From Canna indica (lineage: Eukaryota > Streptophyta > Magnoliopsida > Zingiberales > Cannaceae): 64,000 nt of DNA. Below are positions 46,301-58,678 of this stretch, one piece after another. How positions within the stretch are numbered: the first letter of the stretch is position 1; every line of letters starts with the position of its first letter. Where the stretch lies: positions 65,235,501 through 65,299,500 of the forward strand of contig CP136896.1 of NCBI GenBank assembly GCA_034359265.1, written 5' to 3'. Made by a program: the position numbers and the translations under genes. Below the pieces are notes generated by a model that saw only the letters and a program-made list of their open reading frames with translations, made no database searches and had not been told where the DNA came from.

Positions 46301-47440
46301 TCCATATACGGATTGAAACAAGCCTCCCGTCAGTGGTATTTAAAGTTTCATAATGTCATCTCTTCATTTGGTTTCGTATAGAACATCATGGATCAATGCA
46401 TATATCACTTAATCAGTGGGAGCAAAATTTATTTCCTTATTTTATATGTAGATGATATTTTACTTGCAACCAATGATAAATGGTTGCTATATGAGGTGAA
46501 ACAATTTCTTTATAAGAGTTTTGACATGAAAGATATGGGTGAGGCATCTTATGTCATTGGCATTAAGATCCATAGGGATAGACCTCAAGGCATTTTAGGT
46601 CTATCCCAGGAAATCTATATCAATAAAGTCTTAGAGAGATTTCGGATGAAAGATTACTCACCAAGTATAGCACCCATTGTAAAATGTGACAGATTTAGTC
46701 TTAGCCAGTGTCCCAAAAGTGATTTCGAAAGGGAACAAATGCAAAATATTCCATATGCTTCGGCCGTTGGCAGCCTCATGTACGCTCAAGTTTGTACAAG
46801 GCCCGACATAGCATTTGTTGTTGGAGTATTAGGAAGATTTCAGAGTAATCCAAGGAAGGACCACTGGAAAGCTGCAAAAAAGATGATGAGATACCTTAAA
46901 GGTACCAAGGACTACATGCTCATGTATAAGCGGACTGCCAACTTGGAGGTTATTGGCTACTCTGATTCAGACTTTGCTGGATGTGTCAACTCTCGAAAAT
47001 CGACATCAGGGTACATTTTTATGTTAGCCAGTGGAGCTGTTTCATGGAAAAGTGCCAAGCAGACATTGACTGCTACTTCTACCACCGATCGAGGCCGAGT
47101 TCGTATCTTGTTTTGAGGCAACCTCACATGGTGTGTGGTTAAAGAGTTTTATTTCAGGTCTAAGAATCGTTGATTCTATTTCCAGACCTATAAAGATTTA
47201 CTGTAATAATTCAGCAGCTGTTTACTTGGCTAAAAATAATAAAAGTGGAAGTCGAAGCAAACACATCGGCTAAAAATAATAAAGTATTTAGCCATAAAGG
47301 AACGTGTTAAAGATAATAAAGTAGTCATTGAACACATCAGCACTGAATTAATGATCGTCAATCCTTTGACAAAGGGCATGCCGCCAAAGGATTTTAAGGG
47401 TCATGTAGACAATATGGGACTTGCTTCCTTGATGTAAATT
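43399..47440 (+). pseudogene. Copia-1 gag-pol with nonsense mutations
   Basis: Gag (43399-44150) has ELTEDNYRT, a TGA at 43456, then KERILLHLG, MNKLSSMRLTEVKGVREHI, and a second TGA at 43930. The zinc knuckle CYFCKKKGHVKNDC is at 44101-44142. The protease site reads WWIDFGSTIHISN, where DSG has become DFG. A frame change near 44650 leads into integrase ([49 protein letters not shown]). TGA at 45311, TAA at 45692 and TGA at 46001 follow. Reverse transcriptase has VAKGFTQKEGIDYSETFSPV and YVDDILLAT at 46445; a TAG is at 46379. A second frame change near 47085 leads into RNase H, which ends LASLM. From 44606 to 47085 the frame is otherwise continuous. It cannot make working protein. Confidence 0.95.
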
Positions 47441-47714
47441 GTAAAGATATTTTATGTTTTTAATTAAGACTCCTATTTTAATTTGTTATTTCTCATTTTA
47501 TGGTGTACACATACAGTTTGAGAATAACAATTTAGTTGGACCTAGAATAAACATAAGGTTTATTCATAAAGTTATTTTGGATTGAAATGCATTGTGATAC
47601 ATAGAAGAGAATACTCGCTTAAAGAGGACTTGTCGCTATGATTCGTGTGTTTTATTCCATCTAAAACAGATATGAGGATTTTTGGTATGATAATATATGG
47701 ACCAAGTGGGAGAA

Positions 47715-48174
47715 TGTTAGACGTGATTTATAAATAAAGTGATTTATAAATATATGGTCTACATCATCATTTGATGTGGACCACTTATCTTCACGTGTCT
47801 ATCCTTATGTGGTCCATATATTATGTAGTTTTACCATTTTACCTATGTCTATCTCAAACCCGGTTCAAGCATATCCTTCCACCTTTGATGACAATGTGCG
47901 TATATAAATAGGTTGGGATACTCATAGGTCCCCATACTCATTCCTACCTTTCTACACCATCTACTGAGGGTCCTGAATAGAGTATTGGAAGACCTATTGA
48001 GGAAGGTTCACAGGAGCAAGAAAGAGTACCTGAGCAGCGCATCAATACGGTATCAATGGCAGGAGGTTAGTCTCGATTATACGCTTCCGCAATCATACAT
48101 GTCATGTTCTATTGTTGATATAATCATGTCCTTAAAAATAGACCATGTCATGTTCTATGTATAAAGATACAACA
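47715..48174 (+). repeat. Copia-1 3' LTR (460 bp)
   Basis: Starts TGTTAGACGTGATTTATAAA, directly after AAGTGGGAGAA, and ends AAGATACAACA. The TATA box is at 47901. It lacks the 17-18 bp extra repeat of the 5' LTR. Confidence 0.96.
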
Positions 48175-48870
48175 TAAAGTTCTATAGAAATTTTTATGAA
48201 ATTTTTTATAGAAGTGAATCTAAATTTATTAAAACTGAATCCAGTATAATTAAGATTGAACCTAAAATAAAAGTGAATATATATTACAAAAATATAAATT
48301 TAATATTTTTACTTTAGGTTCAGTCATTTTAGATTATCTAATGAATTAATGAATTTTGAACTGAAAAATAAATAAACGAGCTAAATTGAGTGGTCAAAAA
48401 AAAAATTCTAAATTTTTGGGGCAAAAACAGCATCTCCGAGGTTTATTCTATGTTGGGTGCGGTGGACTCGCGCCTCGCATGTGTATATCTCTCTGGGCAT
48501 AAAATTAATCCTGGATTGGACAAGAAGCTTTTAATTCATCATTTATTTATGGAACTGTAAAGTTTGTTAGAGAGAGAGAGATTAGTATAAAATCTATGAA
48601 TGCAAGCAAATTATTAGAGCTCGAAATCTGAATGACGTCGGCTGGTGGGTGAAAGGAATCAATATATTTTTGCAGTTACAATGCGCTTCTCCCTCTCACT
48701 CACGTGCACGTATAACAGACAGTGACGGCTTGTCGCTGGACTTGGATTTGTGCGAGGAGCGCTGTCGGGTTGCTGCAGCACTTGGAGGAGCGCTGGAATC
48801 AAGTTTTTTTCGCACTTGGAGCTCCTTGGAATCGCCAGCAAACCCGCCATCGACAGTATCAGCTTCAGCG
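48175..48870. other. Upstream region of the GH27 gene
   Basis: Bases 48175-48420 are AT-rich and empty. From 48600 the composition is more balanced and probably holds the promoter and leader. A GA run is at 48572-48582. An in-frame ATG at 48649 would add 74 codons without domain likeness, so the start at 48871 is preferred. Confidence 0.5.
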
Positions 48871-51800
48871 ATGCGGGCATCCCTGCTTCTTCTCTCCTGC
48901 ATCCTCTTCTTTCACAGGTTTGTCTTGATTTCATCTGTGCATCATTCGTCTCTAGAAATTGTGTTTATTTAGCGTGAAACCCATTCAATGTTTTGCATCA
49001 AAGAGTAAAGTTCTTGTGTGTTGCCTTGATACAAAGCACTGGTGTTTCAGGAAGCTTTGTGGAGTTATTTCTCTTTCGGACCCCACGAGCTCACCACCAA
49101 GAGGGTGGAATTCCTACGATTCCTTTTCGTGGATTGTTGATGAACAAGCTTTCTTGGATAATGCTGTGTTTTTGGCCAAGAATCTGTATCAGCATGGATA
49201 TGAGGTCAGATTTATTGCATCAACGATGGCAATTGTGAAATAAACTACATCCAGGATGAGATTGAATCAGTAATTATATATTACTTGGGTTGTTTCCTTT
49301 GATTGCTGTTTAGTATGTTGTGGTGGACTTCTTGTGGTATCGGAAAAATGTCGATGGAGCCTCAGAAGATTCCTATGGTTTTGATTACATTGATCAATGG
49401 GGGCGGCCATTCCCTGACCCTGATAGGTGGCCATCATCAAGAGGTGGAAAAGGGTTCGCCGAAGTTGCACGCAAGGTTCATGAAATGGGGTTGAAGTTTG
49501 GGATTCATGTCATGAGAGGAATAAATAAGCAGGCAGTCGATTCTGGTACACCGATCTTAGATGTTCTAAAGGTATTATTTCCTTCTCCTACCTGATGGTC
49601 ATCATTCTACTTAGTTTACTGTTAATTTGCATCTGTTGTTCTGTCCTTGAAATTAGACCTTTGCAGGAGAGGTTGTCACCTAAAATGTTTACAGTGTGCT
49701 AGAGAAATTCAAGTATGAAGATCACATAATCATCATATTGCAAATCAATTAAACTAGTATTCTCATAGTTAGATTTTTGAAACGCTGGTTGTTCATTGCC
49801 ATCATTTGATAAAATTCAACTGAAATATAAAAATATATTCTTTAGGAGATTATGATGATTCTTTTTTTATCCAAAATTGAAGAAGTTGTCAGTGTTAACG
49901 ACCATGAAAATAGATGATATTCGAAAAATCTTTCTTGTAATTAGTTTTGCTAAGCATTTGGTCATAGAACTCTACATACGTGGAGGGTAATCGAACATGG
50001 ACCGCAAAAGATATAGGAATTACATGGAGGACTTGTGCATGGATGCAACATGGTTTTATGAGTGTTAATACAGATATAGCAGCTGGAAGAGCATTCTTGA
50101 GATCCCTTTATCAACAGTATGCTGAATGGGGTGTTGATTTTGGTAAGTTGACAAGATTGGTGATGAGTATTATTTTTTGGCTTTTATTTGGTTCTCATAT
50201 TAATTTTCATCAGTACAGTATAATAGATAGATAAAATCCTTGATTTGAACATTCATATGCAAAGCTTAATTTCCTCTTAACTACTATGTCTATTTTCATG
50301 AATGGGAACATAAGATAGTTTAACTTTGAATATTTTCTTCTTTTTCATTTTGAAGAATTATTAAATTTCTTTATAACTCAACTTTTATTTCAGTGAAACT
50401 TGACTGTGTTTTTGGAGAGGATTTAGATACAAAAGAGATCATTGCAGTATCTGAGGTATAATAAAAGGTCTTCTTTGTAACTTGGATCACTAGTTTTATT
50501 ATCAGCCAGCTAATGACAATGACTTTCTTCTAAGTTTGGTAACTTTGGTTTAAAATGTTATTATCTATAGCTTCTACGAGAGCTTGACCGCCCAGTACTT
50601 TTCTCTCTCTCCCCTGGAACTAGTGTGACTCCATCAATGGCTGGCCCCATCAGTTCTTATGTGGACATGTATAGAATAACTGCAGATGATTGGGATAAAT
50701 GGACAGATGTTGCATCTCACTTTGATATATCAAGGTAGCATTTATAGCTAAGGAATCTGGCAATGCATTCTTTCTTATTGATTAGGCTGCAGCTCTCTCT
50801 ACTACTAGCAAAATACTTAGTTGATTCTATCCAGGGATTTTGCTGCCGCCAATTTAATCGGTACCAAGGGATTGCATGGAAAATCTTGGCCTGACTTAGA
50901 CATGCTGCCCCTTGGGTGGATCACTGATCCAGGTAAAGTCATTTCCTTAGATTTAGAGATCCATTCTAGTAAAAACTGATTATTTTCAAGTAGTTCTGGT
51001 TGTGTAATGCAAGTACCTGTGACTGTACTGTGTAGATGGCATTAGAGTGCTACATATAGTGCATGCTTTAGCGAGAAGGCAAAATATACGATACATGCTA
51101 GAGTAGAGGGCTTTGCATACAACTTTTTGTAGGTTTTGTATCAAAGTGGTACTTGAAATGCAAATCTTATCCCACTTTTGGAGCTAGTTTAATTACTAGA
51201 ACAAGTGATAAGTGGAAGAGACTGGTCAATTTAGTTTGGTTAAAGCAAATGGTTGTGCTTTCTAAGGTTATGAATATAGCTGACTGGATAAGGAGGATGT
51301 TTTCAACTGGAAACCTATGTTGTGATTTGAGTTGAACAACAATAGGAACCTTTTTTTTAAAAAAAAGGTTATAACAAGAGAAGAGAGGTTAAATAGTTCT
51401 ACTATTATAAAAATCCCAAAGTTGGTTTTTGTGGATGCTATTCTTTAAATTAGGTGTTTAGGTCCATTACAAGCTAGTTCTAGATTCAAATGATTATGCT
51501 GGTTTAGATTGCTTAAAAGGATTTTCTCTTATATATCTAGCAAATATGAAGCAACGTAAGCATGGTCCAATACTCTAATTACTGAACATTTATCCAAAAT
51601 AAACAAGATTTCTTTTAGATAAGGAACAAAGTATAAACTTGGGAGGACGTATAATGAGCTAGGTTCTTCAAACTGTGATGAAGCTGATACTTGGTCATTC
51701 TGTAGCAAGTATGTTTCTTATATCAAACATCGCCTATTTGAGAGGTTTCTTAGACCTTTTTCTCTTTCAGTAACTATGTCTAAACAGACTTGATTTTCCA

Positions 51801-53917
51801 TAATAGGTGTACGGGAAGGTCCTCACCGAAAATCAAACCTCACTCTTGACGAACAGAAAACTCAGGTGTGCATGAACTATCACAAACTACTATTTGTTGT
51901 AGTATACAATTTGAATCATTGAGAGTATACTGAACTATGGAAGTTTTGTCATTCAGGTCACTCTTTGGTCTATGGCTAAATCCCCTCTCATGTTTGGAGG
52001 AGATCTGAGAAATATTGATAGAACTACATTAAGCCTCATCACTAATCCTACTCTTCTTGATATAAATTCTTTCAGTGCAAACAATAAGGAGGTACTCTTC
52101 CAAATACAAATTATGGGCTTCTATATTCTTCACTGGGATGAACTGAACTGCTATCCCTAATACCTACAATTGTTTGATTAAGTACTTGTTACAAAAAAAA
52201 TAGAACTCCTACTGAACTACTTTTCTACTTGTATTGGATCAGTTTCCATTTATCTTTGCCACACGAGATATCAAAAGTAGATATCGTCCTCTTAACAACA
52301 GATTAACTAGTCAAAACCTTATGGTTAAACCTGACAAGAAGGTATTGGGTTTTACTAGCTGTGAGAGTGTGAAAGCAAAAGGGTGGTTCACTAAGAAAGA
52401 TGAGAGGGATTTAAATCACATTTGTTGGAGAAGTGACAGTACCAGCCAGAATCCTCCATATTGCCTGCACAACAGAATCCCTAATCTGACACAGTAAGAT
52501 CTTCTTATGGACATAGAAACAGTTTCATCTTCATGATTTAATTGGTTTGAGGAATAGTATTTGTAGAAATATTTCTGCAGGGATCAATTGATCATACATA
52601 AAGAGGAGCATGTGAGATTGTTTCAGTTAGTGACAAAGCAAACTCCTGATACCTGCGTCGCTACATCTATAAGCAGAAAACGCACTGCACTAGAGAAAGA
52701 AAGGACTACTTCATCCATTTGCACTACGCATGCCGCTCAGGTTTATTAACAGCTGCAATTTACATTTGGTGCATAAGGGCAATTGTTATTTCTCAATAGA
52801 AATATTGATAAATTTATATTACGAATACTTATTTATTTTATCTAGTATCATTACTATCTGAAAATAATTCTCAATCTAGAAGAATGATCATTCTGAATAT
52901 TGACTAGGATGACTTGGAGTAGGAACCACATATAGCAAATGTAGTGAAAGAAATTAGAAACGCCATAATGAACTAGGAGCCACTCTTTTTTATTTTTGTA
53001 ATAATCTAGTTATAATCTGCAGATGTGGGGATTAAACAATAATGGAACTCTTGTAAACAGCTACTCTGGTTTGTGCGCAACAATGATTTCAGAAAAGGGT
53101 ACATATATATGTTGTTTACTTCTTAGTTTTAAGACATTTCTAAAGATAGCAACTGAAAATTCTTGGATCTTTTATACAGATAATACTATTGAAGGAGTGC
53201 GTTCTTGGATTGCGACTGGAAGAAGAGGTATCAGAACTCAAGATCTTTTCAAAAGAATTACATGAAAGTGATTATAAAGTATTCATGACTTCCGTCTTCA
53301 TTTGCTAATTGATTTGATTTCCACATTTATATATTTCATCATGATCTCTCACAAGTTGCATCCATCAACTTATGGATGGTTTTTTCCTTTTTAACAATAC
53401 TGCTCTATGTCATGTTTTCTTCTTTTATTTTCTTATATTACTTTTCTCTCCCTCCTACTTGTATTCCGCTCATTGCTCTTAATTGAATGCAAGGTGCTTT
53501 CCCTTAAAAAAACAAAAACAAGACTGCTCTACGGGTACGAACAATTAAAATTTGAGACAACCAGCAAACTCATATCCTGTAAATTAATTATTAGATTCTC
53601 CATTTCTCATATTTGATATCTCATTGGTGCTTTCTCAAGTAAAGTTTAATCCAAAAGGTTGCTTCTCTTTGCTCACATCACTATATATATCTGCAGGAGA
53701 AGTATACATGTCCTTCTTCAACCTCAATCCACAAACAACAGTTATTTCTGCGAGAACATCTGATATTGCCAAGGTTCTTGATGGCTCATTCATGGGCAAT
53801 GGCACATGTAGCTGCAAAGAAGTTTGGGGTGGCCAGGATCACGGTGAAGTGAGTATGATCTCGGCGGCGGTCGCGCCACATGGATGCGCTCTATTTATCC
53901 TGAACTGCAAAAGCTAA
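48871..53917 (+). CDS. GH27 alpha-galactosidase-like (melibiase) protein, 14 exons
   Basis: A complete gene of 1908 coding bases (635 residues). Exons: 48871-48917, 49051-49204, 49314-49571, 49968-50142, 50394-50455, 50571-50734, 50835-50932, 51807-51865, 51957-52091, 52243-52493, 52581-52740, 53023-53098, 53180-53227, 53697-53917; all GT..AG and in phase. The start MRASLLLLSCILFFHR is a signal peptide, so the product is secreted. The barrel begins PPRGWNSYDSFSW, with VVVDFLWYRKN, KFGIHVMRGI and AEWGVDFVKLDCVFGEDL, where the KxD Asp is the expected nucleophile. MYRITADDWDKW follows, then GKSWPDLDMLPLGW with the acid/base Asp, and LWSMAKSPLMFGGDLRN. The C-terminal half has GVRSWIATGRRGEVYMSFFN and ends HGCALFILNC. 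It belongs to the longer plant melibiase type, not the classic 400-residue enzyme. Substrate (alpha-galactoside or beta-L-arabinopyranoside) cannot be told from sequence. Confidence 0.95.
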
Positions 53918-54155
53918 ATCAATATGTGTCCAAATAAATTGTCTGAAATTGCTTGTCATCTGTAGCATTGACAAAGAATTGAACAAACCATGAGAATACT
54001 GTTCTTACATTTCAGACTTCTTCAAAGTAAGTGGTGACAAATTAATTCTCATGTTTTGCATGTAGCACTCTTTTATTGTTCATTTGTCAATGGTGGCAGT
54101 TGCCCTAAAATGTTGAGCTTCCATTAGGCTTGAGCATCAGTCGGTTCGGTTAATT
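53918..54155. other. GH27 3' flank
   Basis: Probable 3' UTR. From about 54125 the sequence (GGCTTGAGCATCAGTCGGTT) appears to be the start of an older repeat into which copia-2 inserted. Confidence 0.5.
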
Positions 54156-54366
54156 AACTGTGTGCAAAATAAGGGGAAAATAGAATACCATTTTAGTAGT
54201 CCCCTCTACCATGAGATATATAAAGGATAAAATTGTATACAGGTACAATAGAGACAACATATATACATTTAGGTCCCTAACACTCCCCCTCAAGTTGGAG
54301 CAAAAATATTATGTAAATCTAACTTGGTGCAAATGTAAGTTATCCTAGGACCTCTCAACGATTTAG

Positions 54367-57300
54367 TTAAATGTCAACTAATTGATCATTTGAACTCACA
54401 AATGACATTACTATCTCATTGGATTGTATTTTTTTTTTGATGAAGTGACAATCAATCTTTATGTGCTTTGTTCTCTCACGAAAAACTGGATTGAAGGCAA
54501 TGTGCAATGCAACCTGATTATCACATAGTAGTTTCATCGGTTCTGTTTGGGTGATGCCAAGTTCTTTCATTAATTGTTTCAACCATATTAACTCACACGT
54601 CACAAGAGTCATAGCTCTATATTCTGCTTCTGCACTACATCTAGCCACAACATTTTGTTTCTTATTTTTCCACGAGATGAGATTACCACCAAGCATCACA
54701 CAATATCCTGAGATAGATCGGCGGTCAGTAGGTGATCCTGCCCAATCTGCATCAGAGTAGCCTACCACTTGTAGATGTCCCCTATCACAATATAAGAGCC
54801 ATTTTCCTGGAGTTGCATTGAGATAACGAAGAATTTTTAATACAGTCTCCCAATGACTTTTACATGGTAACCCAAGGAATTGGCTGACTACGCTTACAAC
54901 AAATGAAATATCAGGCCTCGTGACAGTAAGATAGTTCAACTTGCCTACTAATCTGCGATATGGACCTGGATCAGCTAAGGGCTTTCCCTGGCCTGGTAGT
55001 AGTTTCATATTCGGATCCATAGGAGTGTTTACCGGTCGAGCTCCCAACATACCTGCTTCTTGTAGCATGTTAAGCACATATTTCCACTGAGAAATATAGA
55101 TGCTCCCCCTGACTGAGCTACTTCAATCCCAATGAAGTATTTCAAATCACCCAAGTCTTTAGTCTGAAACTGATGATGTAGTGAGACTTCAACCTTTCTA
55201 TCCCATCTGTATCATCTCATGTGATAATGATATCGTCCACATAAACAATAAGAATCACTCGCTTCCTAATTGAGGAAGTGCAAAAGAAGACTCAATAAGA
55301 ATCATTCGCTTCCCAACTGAGGAAGTGCAAAAGAAGATTGAGTGATCTGATGTACTCCTGACCATGCCAAATTGAGTGATAACTGAACTAAACGTGCCAA
55401 ACCAAGCACGTGGCGACTGCTTCACACCATAAAGTGACTTCTTCAGCTTGCAGACTAAGGTAGACTCTCCCTGAGCAACAAACCCTGGAGGTTGCTCCAT
55501 ATAAACCTCCTCATCAAGGTCGCCATGTAAGAAAGGATTTTTAATGTCAAGCTGATGAAGCCTTCAACCTGAAGTCGCTGCAAGCGTAAGAAGGAGGCGC
55601 ACAGAAGCAATCTTAGCAACAGGAGAGAATGTATCCAAATAATCGACACCATACTGTTGTGCGTATCCTTTAGCCACTAAACGAGCCTTAAACCGATCAA
55701 CGGAACCATCAGGAGCAATCTTGACAGTGAAAACCCATTTGCGCCCTATAGTGGATTTCCCATGAGGAATGGTAACAAGTTGCCATGTGCCATTAGAATG
55801 GAGAGCGGCCATCTCATCAATCATTGCCTGGCGCCATCGTGGATCAGATAGAGCACCTGAGTTAGTCTGAGGGATAGAAATAGTGGAGAGAGAAGTGACA
55901 AAAGCATAATACTCGGGGGATAAGGCATCGTAACAAACATAATGAGCAATAGGATGAGAGGTAGAACACTTACGAACACCTTTTCTGAATGCAATGGGAA
56001 TGTCAAGATTAAATTATAGAGAGGGATCTGAGATGGGCAAGACATTAGCTGGGCAACAGAGTCAGACGGGACGATCGGAGCTGCATCAGGAACAGTACGT
56101 CGAGTGAAGAATCTAGTGGGCTCACGTCGCGGCGGAAGTGAATCATCAACAATCTGAGATGATGTGTCCTCGAGAATGGAAAGTGGAATAGGAACCGGAA
56201 GAACCTCAGCAATAGACTCAAGTGTGGTGGATTGATTCGAAAAGAATGGCGTAGACTCAAAGAAGGTGAAATCAGCTGAGACAAAAGGACGACCTAACTC
56301 GGGTGAGTAGCAACGATACCTTTTCCGAAGACGAGAATAATCAAGAAAAACATATTTTATGGACTTAGGGGATAGCTTGTCTTTGCTTGGGGAAATATGG
56401 TGGACAAAACAAGTACAACCAAACACACGAGGTGGTAGACTATATAGGGGGTCCCGTGGAAAGAGAATAGTGAAAGGAATTTGGTCATGGAGAACGGAAG
56501 ATGACATCCTATTAATAAGATAACAAGTAGTGAGAACGGCATCATCCCAAAATCGCAATGGTACACCCATGTGCAATAAAAGGGTACGAGCTGTCTCAAC
56601 AAGATGACGATTCTTTCGTTCTGCAATCATATTCTGCTGAGGTGTATGAGGGCACGAAGACCGGTGAAAAGACCATGAGTAGAGAAAAAAGTCTGAAAGG
56701 CACGTGAAAAATATTCCTTGGCATTATCACTACGCAATACACGAATAGAAATGCCAAACTGAGTTTTTATTTCAGCATAAAACGTGGAGAATATATGGAA
56801 GAGTTCAGATCTATCTTTCATAAAAAATAATCATGTCATACGAGAATAATCATCTATGAAAGTGACAAAGTATCTGAAACCCAGCTTAGAAGGGACACGA
56901 CTAGGACTCCAAACATCAGAATGAATAAGGGAAAAAGGTGTCGAAGCACGTTTATTGACACTTTGTGGAAAAAAATACCGAGAATATTTACCTAGTTGAC
57001 AAGACTCACATTCAAGTCTCGAAATAGAGGATAGACTATGACACATCTTCTTCAATTTCTGCAAGTGAGGATGCCCCAATCGACTATGAATCTGCAGGGG
57101 CGATGAATCGACCACCAAGGCAGAAGATGGTGGCACTGCCAGTTGGTACAGTCCTCGAGACTCATGCTCTGTGCCAATCACCTTGCCAGTCCGAGAATCC
57201 TAGATAACAACAGAGTCAGAGGTAAAGGTAACAAAACAATGTAAATCTCGTGTGAGTTTACTAATAGAGAGTAAACTCAAAGAAAATTGTGGAATATAGA

Positions 57301-57690
57301 AAACATTTGTAAGTGGTAAAGATGATGTTAGTGACACATGACTGATACCCTTTACTGATGAGAAGGACCCATCAACAAGAGTAACACTGGTACTGCAAGT
57401 AGGGGTGATTAAACTGGAGAAAATAAAAAGATTACCAAACATATGATCAGATGTTCCAGAGTCTAAAATCCAAGAGTGTGCACCAGAAGGATGAGTTAGG
57501 CATGCAGTAGGAGTACCTCAATGAACAAAAACAGAGACTGGTTGTTGTGACCGAGAGCTCTGAGTAGTCTGGAACTTAAATAACCAACTGTACTCATCTG
57601 CAGTAATACTAGCCATAGGTTTGGAATGTTGTGCCTGACTGCATGAAATATCTTCAGAATACTAACCGGCGGTCTAGTCAATGAAGCCAT
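54367..57690 (-). pseudogene. Copia-2 pol: protease, integrase, RT, RNase H
   Basis: The first recognisable protein is a gag tail (TADEYSWLFKFQTTQSSRS), then the protease WILDSGTSDHM near 57460. Integrase has HSRLGHPHLQKLKKM, CESCQLGK, FVTFIDDYSRMT and ERKNRHLVETARTLLLHM. RT starts at 55824 with [40 protein letters not shown], has VCKLKKSLYGVKQSPRAWF and YVDDI at 55232-55243. RNase H (55077-54367) has YSDADWAGSPTDRRSISGY and CSAEAEYRAM. Stops: TAG at 57200 (from a Gln codon), TGA at 56831 and TGA at 55564 (both at Trp positions). A 47-bp tandem duplication at 55250-55343 breaks the frame just before YVDD. Not functional. Confidence 0.95.
55250..55343. repeat. 47-bp tandem duplication inside copia-2 RT
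   Basis: Two adjacent 47-bp copies start AAGAATCA(C/T)TCGCTTCC and contain GAGGAAGTGCAAAAGAAGA. They differ by a few bases. It lies immediately C-terminal-side of the point where YVDD is encoded on the - strand and shifts the reading. Confidence 0.88.
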
Positions 57691-58537
57691 AGGAGGAGCA
57701 ATTGAAGAATTTTGACTTTAGAAAGAATTCTCAGATGGAGGTGATGACATTAGAAATATCAGTAATAATCAAGTTGAGAAAAAACTTGTACAATACTGAT
57801 CCAAATCCAAATTTGAATGTACTATCCTGTACTTCTCACTTATATTGCTTGCACAGGATCAAAAGAGGGTTTGATTCACCCAGATCCGTACAGAGTCTTA
57901 AAAAATAATAATATATTGAGTTGTCTTGTTCTCTGTGACCGTGCCGAGAGAAGGTGTGAGGCTTGTTTTGATGATTTGAAGCAGCAAGAGAGAGAGAGAT
58001 GCTTCAAAAGATAGTGCAGCCGCAAGATTGATTCAAGAGAAGAAGAGGGCCTTGACGCTTGCTTGAGGAAATTGATCGCACCGCGAAGTAGAGAGCAGCC
58101 GGCGGTCTTGATCGCTGCCAATGATGAAGCTGCTGGAGATGATCGGCGGATTTGAGAGGCGGGGCGAGCGCTAGAGAAGCCGCAGCTTGAGAAAATCGCG
58201 ATTTGGAGCAGTCCCGATTTGAGATGAAGTCGTGTAATCGTGGTGTGTCGCGGCCTATAGATGCGGCTATAAGAGGCGATCGCCTGAGAGATTTGCTTGA
58301 AGATACTCGGCTTGAGGAAGCCGTGAGCAAGCGCTTGGAGATACTCGGTGCGCGAGAGGGCGGAAGGAGCCTTCTCCTCTCGTCCAAGGGCTCGCTGAAG
58401 CCGCGAGATAGATGTTCCGGCAGGGATGGCAGATCACGACACATGACAAGGGTGGCAGCGCTGTGCATGGCCGGCCGGTAAATATCAGAGTTCGTGATGT
58501 GACGATGGTGTCGAGATTGACAGCGGCTCTGATACCA
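57691..58537 (-). other. Copia-2 leader; most of gag absent
   Basis: Between the primer site and the protease, only about 840 bp are present. A 154-residue frame (58468-58004, Ser/Arg/Leu-rich, starting MHSAATLVMC) shows no capsid or zinc-knuckle features. Complete copia elements of this type carry a capsid domain and CCHC knuckle here, so these were lost before or after insertion. Confidence 0.65.
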
Positions 58538-58678
58538 TGTGCAAAATAATGAAAAAATAGAATACCATTTTAGTAGTCCCCTCTACCACTATCATGAGAT
58601 ATATAAAAGGTAAAATTATATATAGGTACAATAGAGACAAGTAGACAACATATATACATTTAGGTTCCTAACAAACTG

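Larger units (their letters stand above)
41339..48174 (+). mobile_element. Ty1/copia retrotransposon, full length, inactive (copia-1)
   Basis: The element is 6836 bp with LTRs at 41339-41815 and 47715-48174, a primer-binding site after the first and the purine tract AAGTGGGAGAA before the second. Order gag, protease, integrase, RT, RNase H defines Ty1/copia. LTR likeness is high, so the insertion is fairly recent. Flanks GAAAA and TAAAG do not form a clean 5-bp duplication. Confidence 0.97.
54156..58678 (-). mobile_element. Ty1/copia retrotransposon, short LTRs, 5-bp TSD (copia-2)
   Basis: Spans 54161-58673 (4513 bp) on the - strand. The 5' LTR is 58673-58538 (136 bp) and the 3' LTR is 54282-54161 (122 bp); each starts TGTTAGG and ends ATTTTGCACA. 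TGGTATCAGAGCC directly after the 5' LTR is a full tRNA-Met primer site, and TTGAGGGGGAG lies before the 3' LTR. AACTG flanks both sides (54156-54160, 58674-58678). Compared with the 5' LTR, the 3' LTR lacks short pieces (such as ACTATC). Confidence 0.97.

Noticed and set aside
48649..48870. Upstream in-frame ATG for the GH27 gene
   Set aside because: The added residues bury the signal peptide and have no likeness to the family.
58004..58481. Open frames on both strands in the copia-2 leader as host genes
   Set aside because: They lie between the primer site and the protease of the element and lack any domain.
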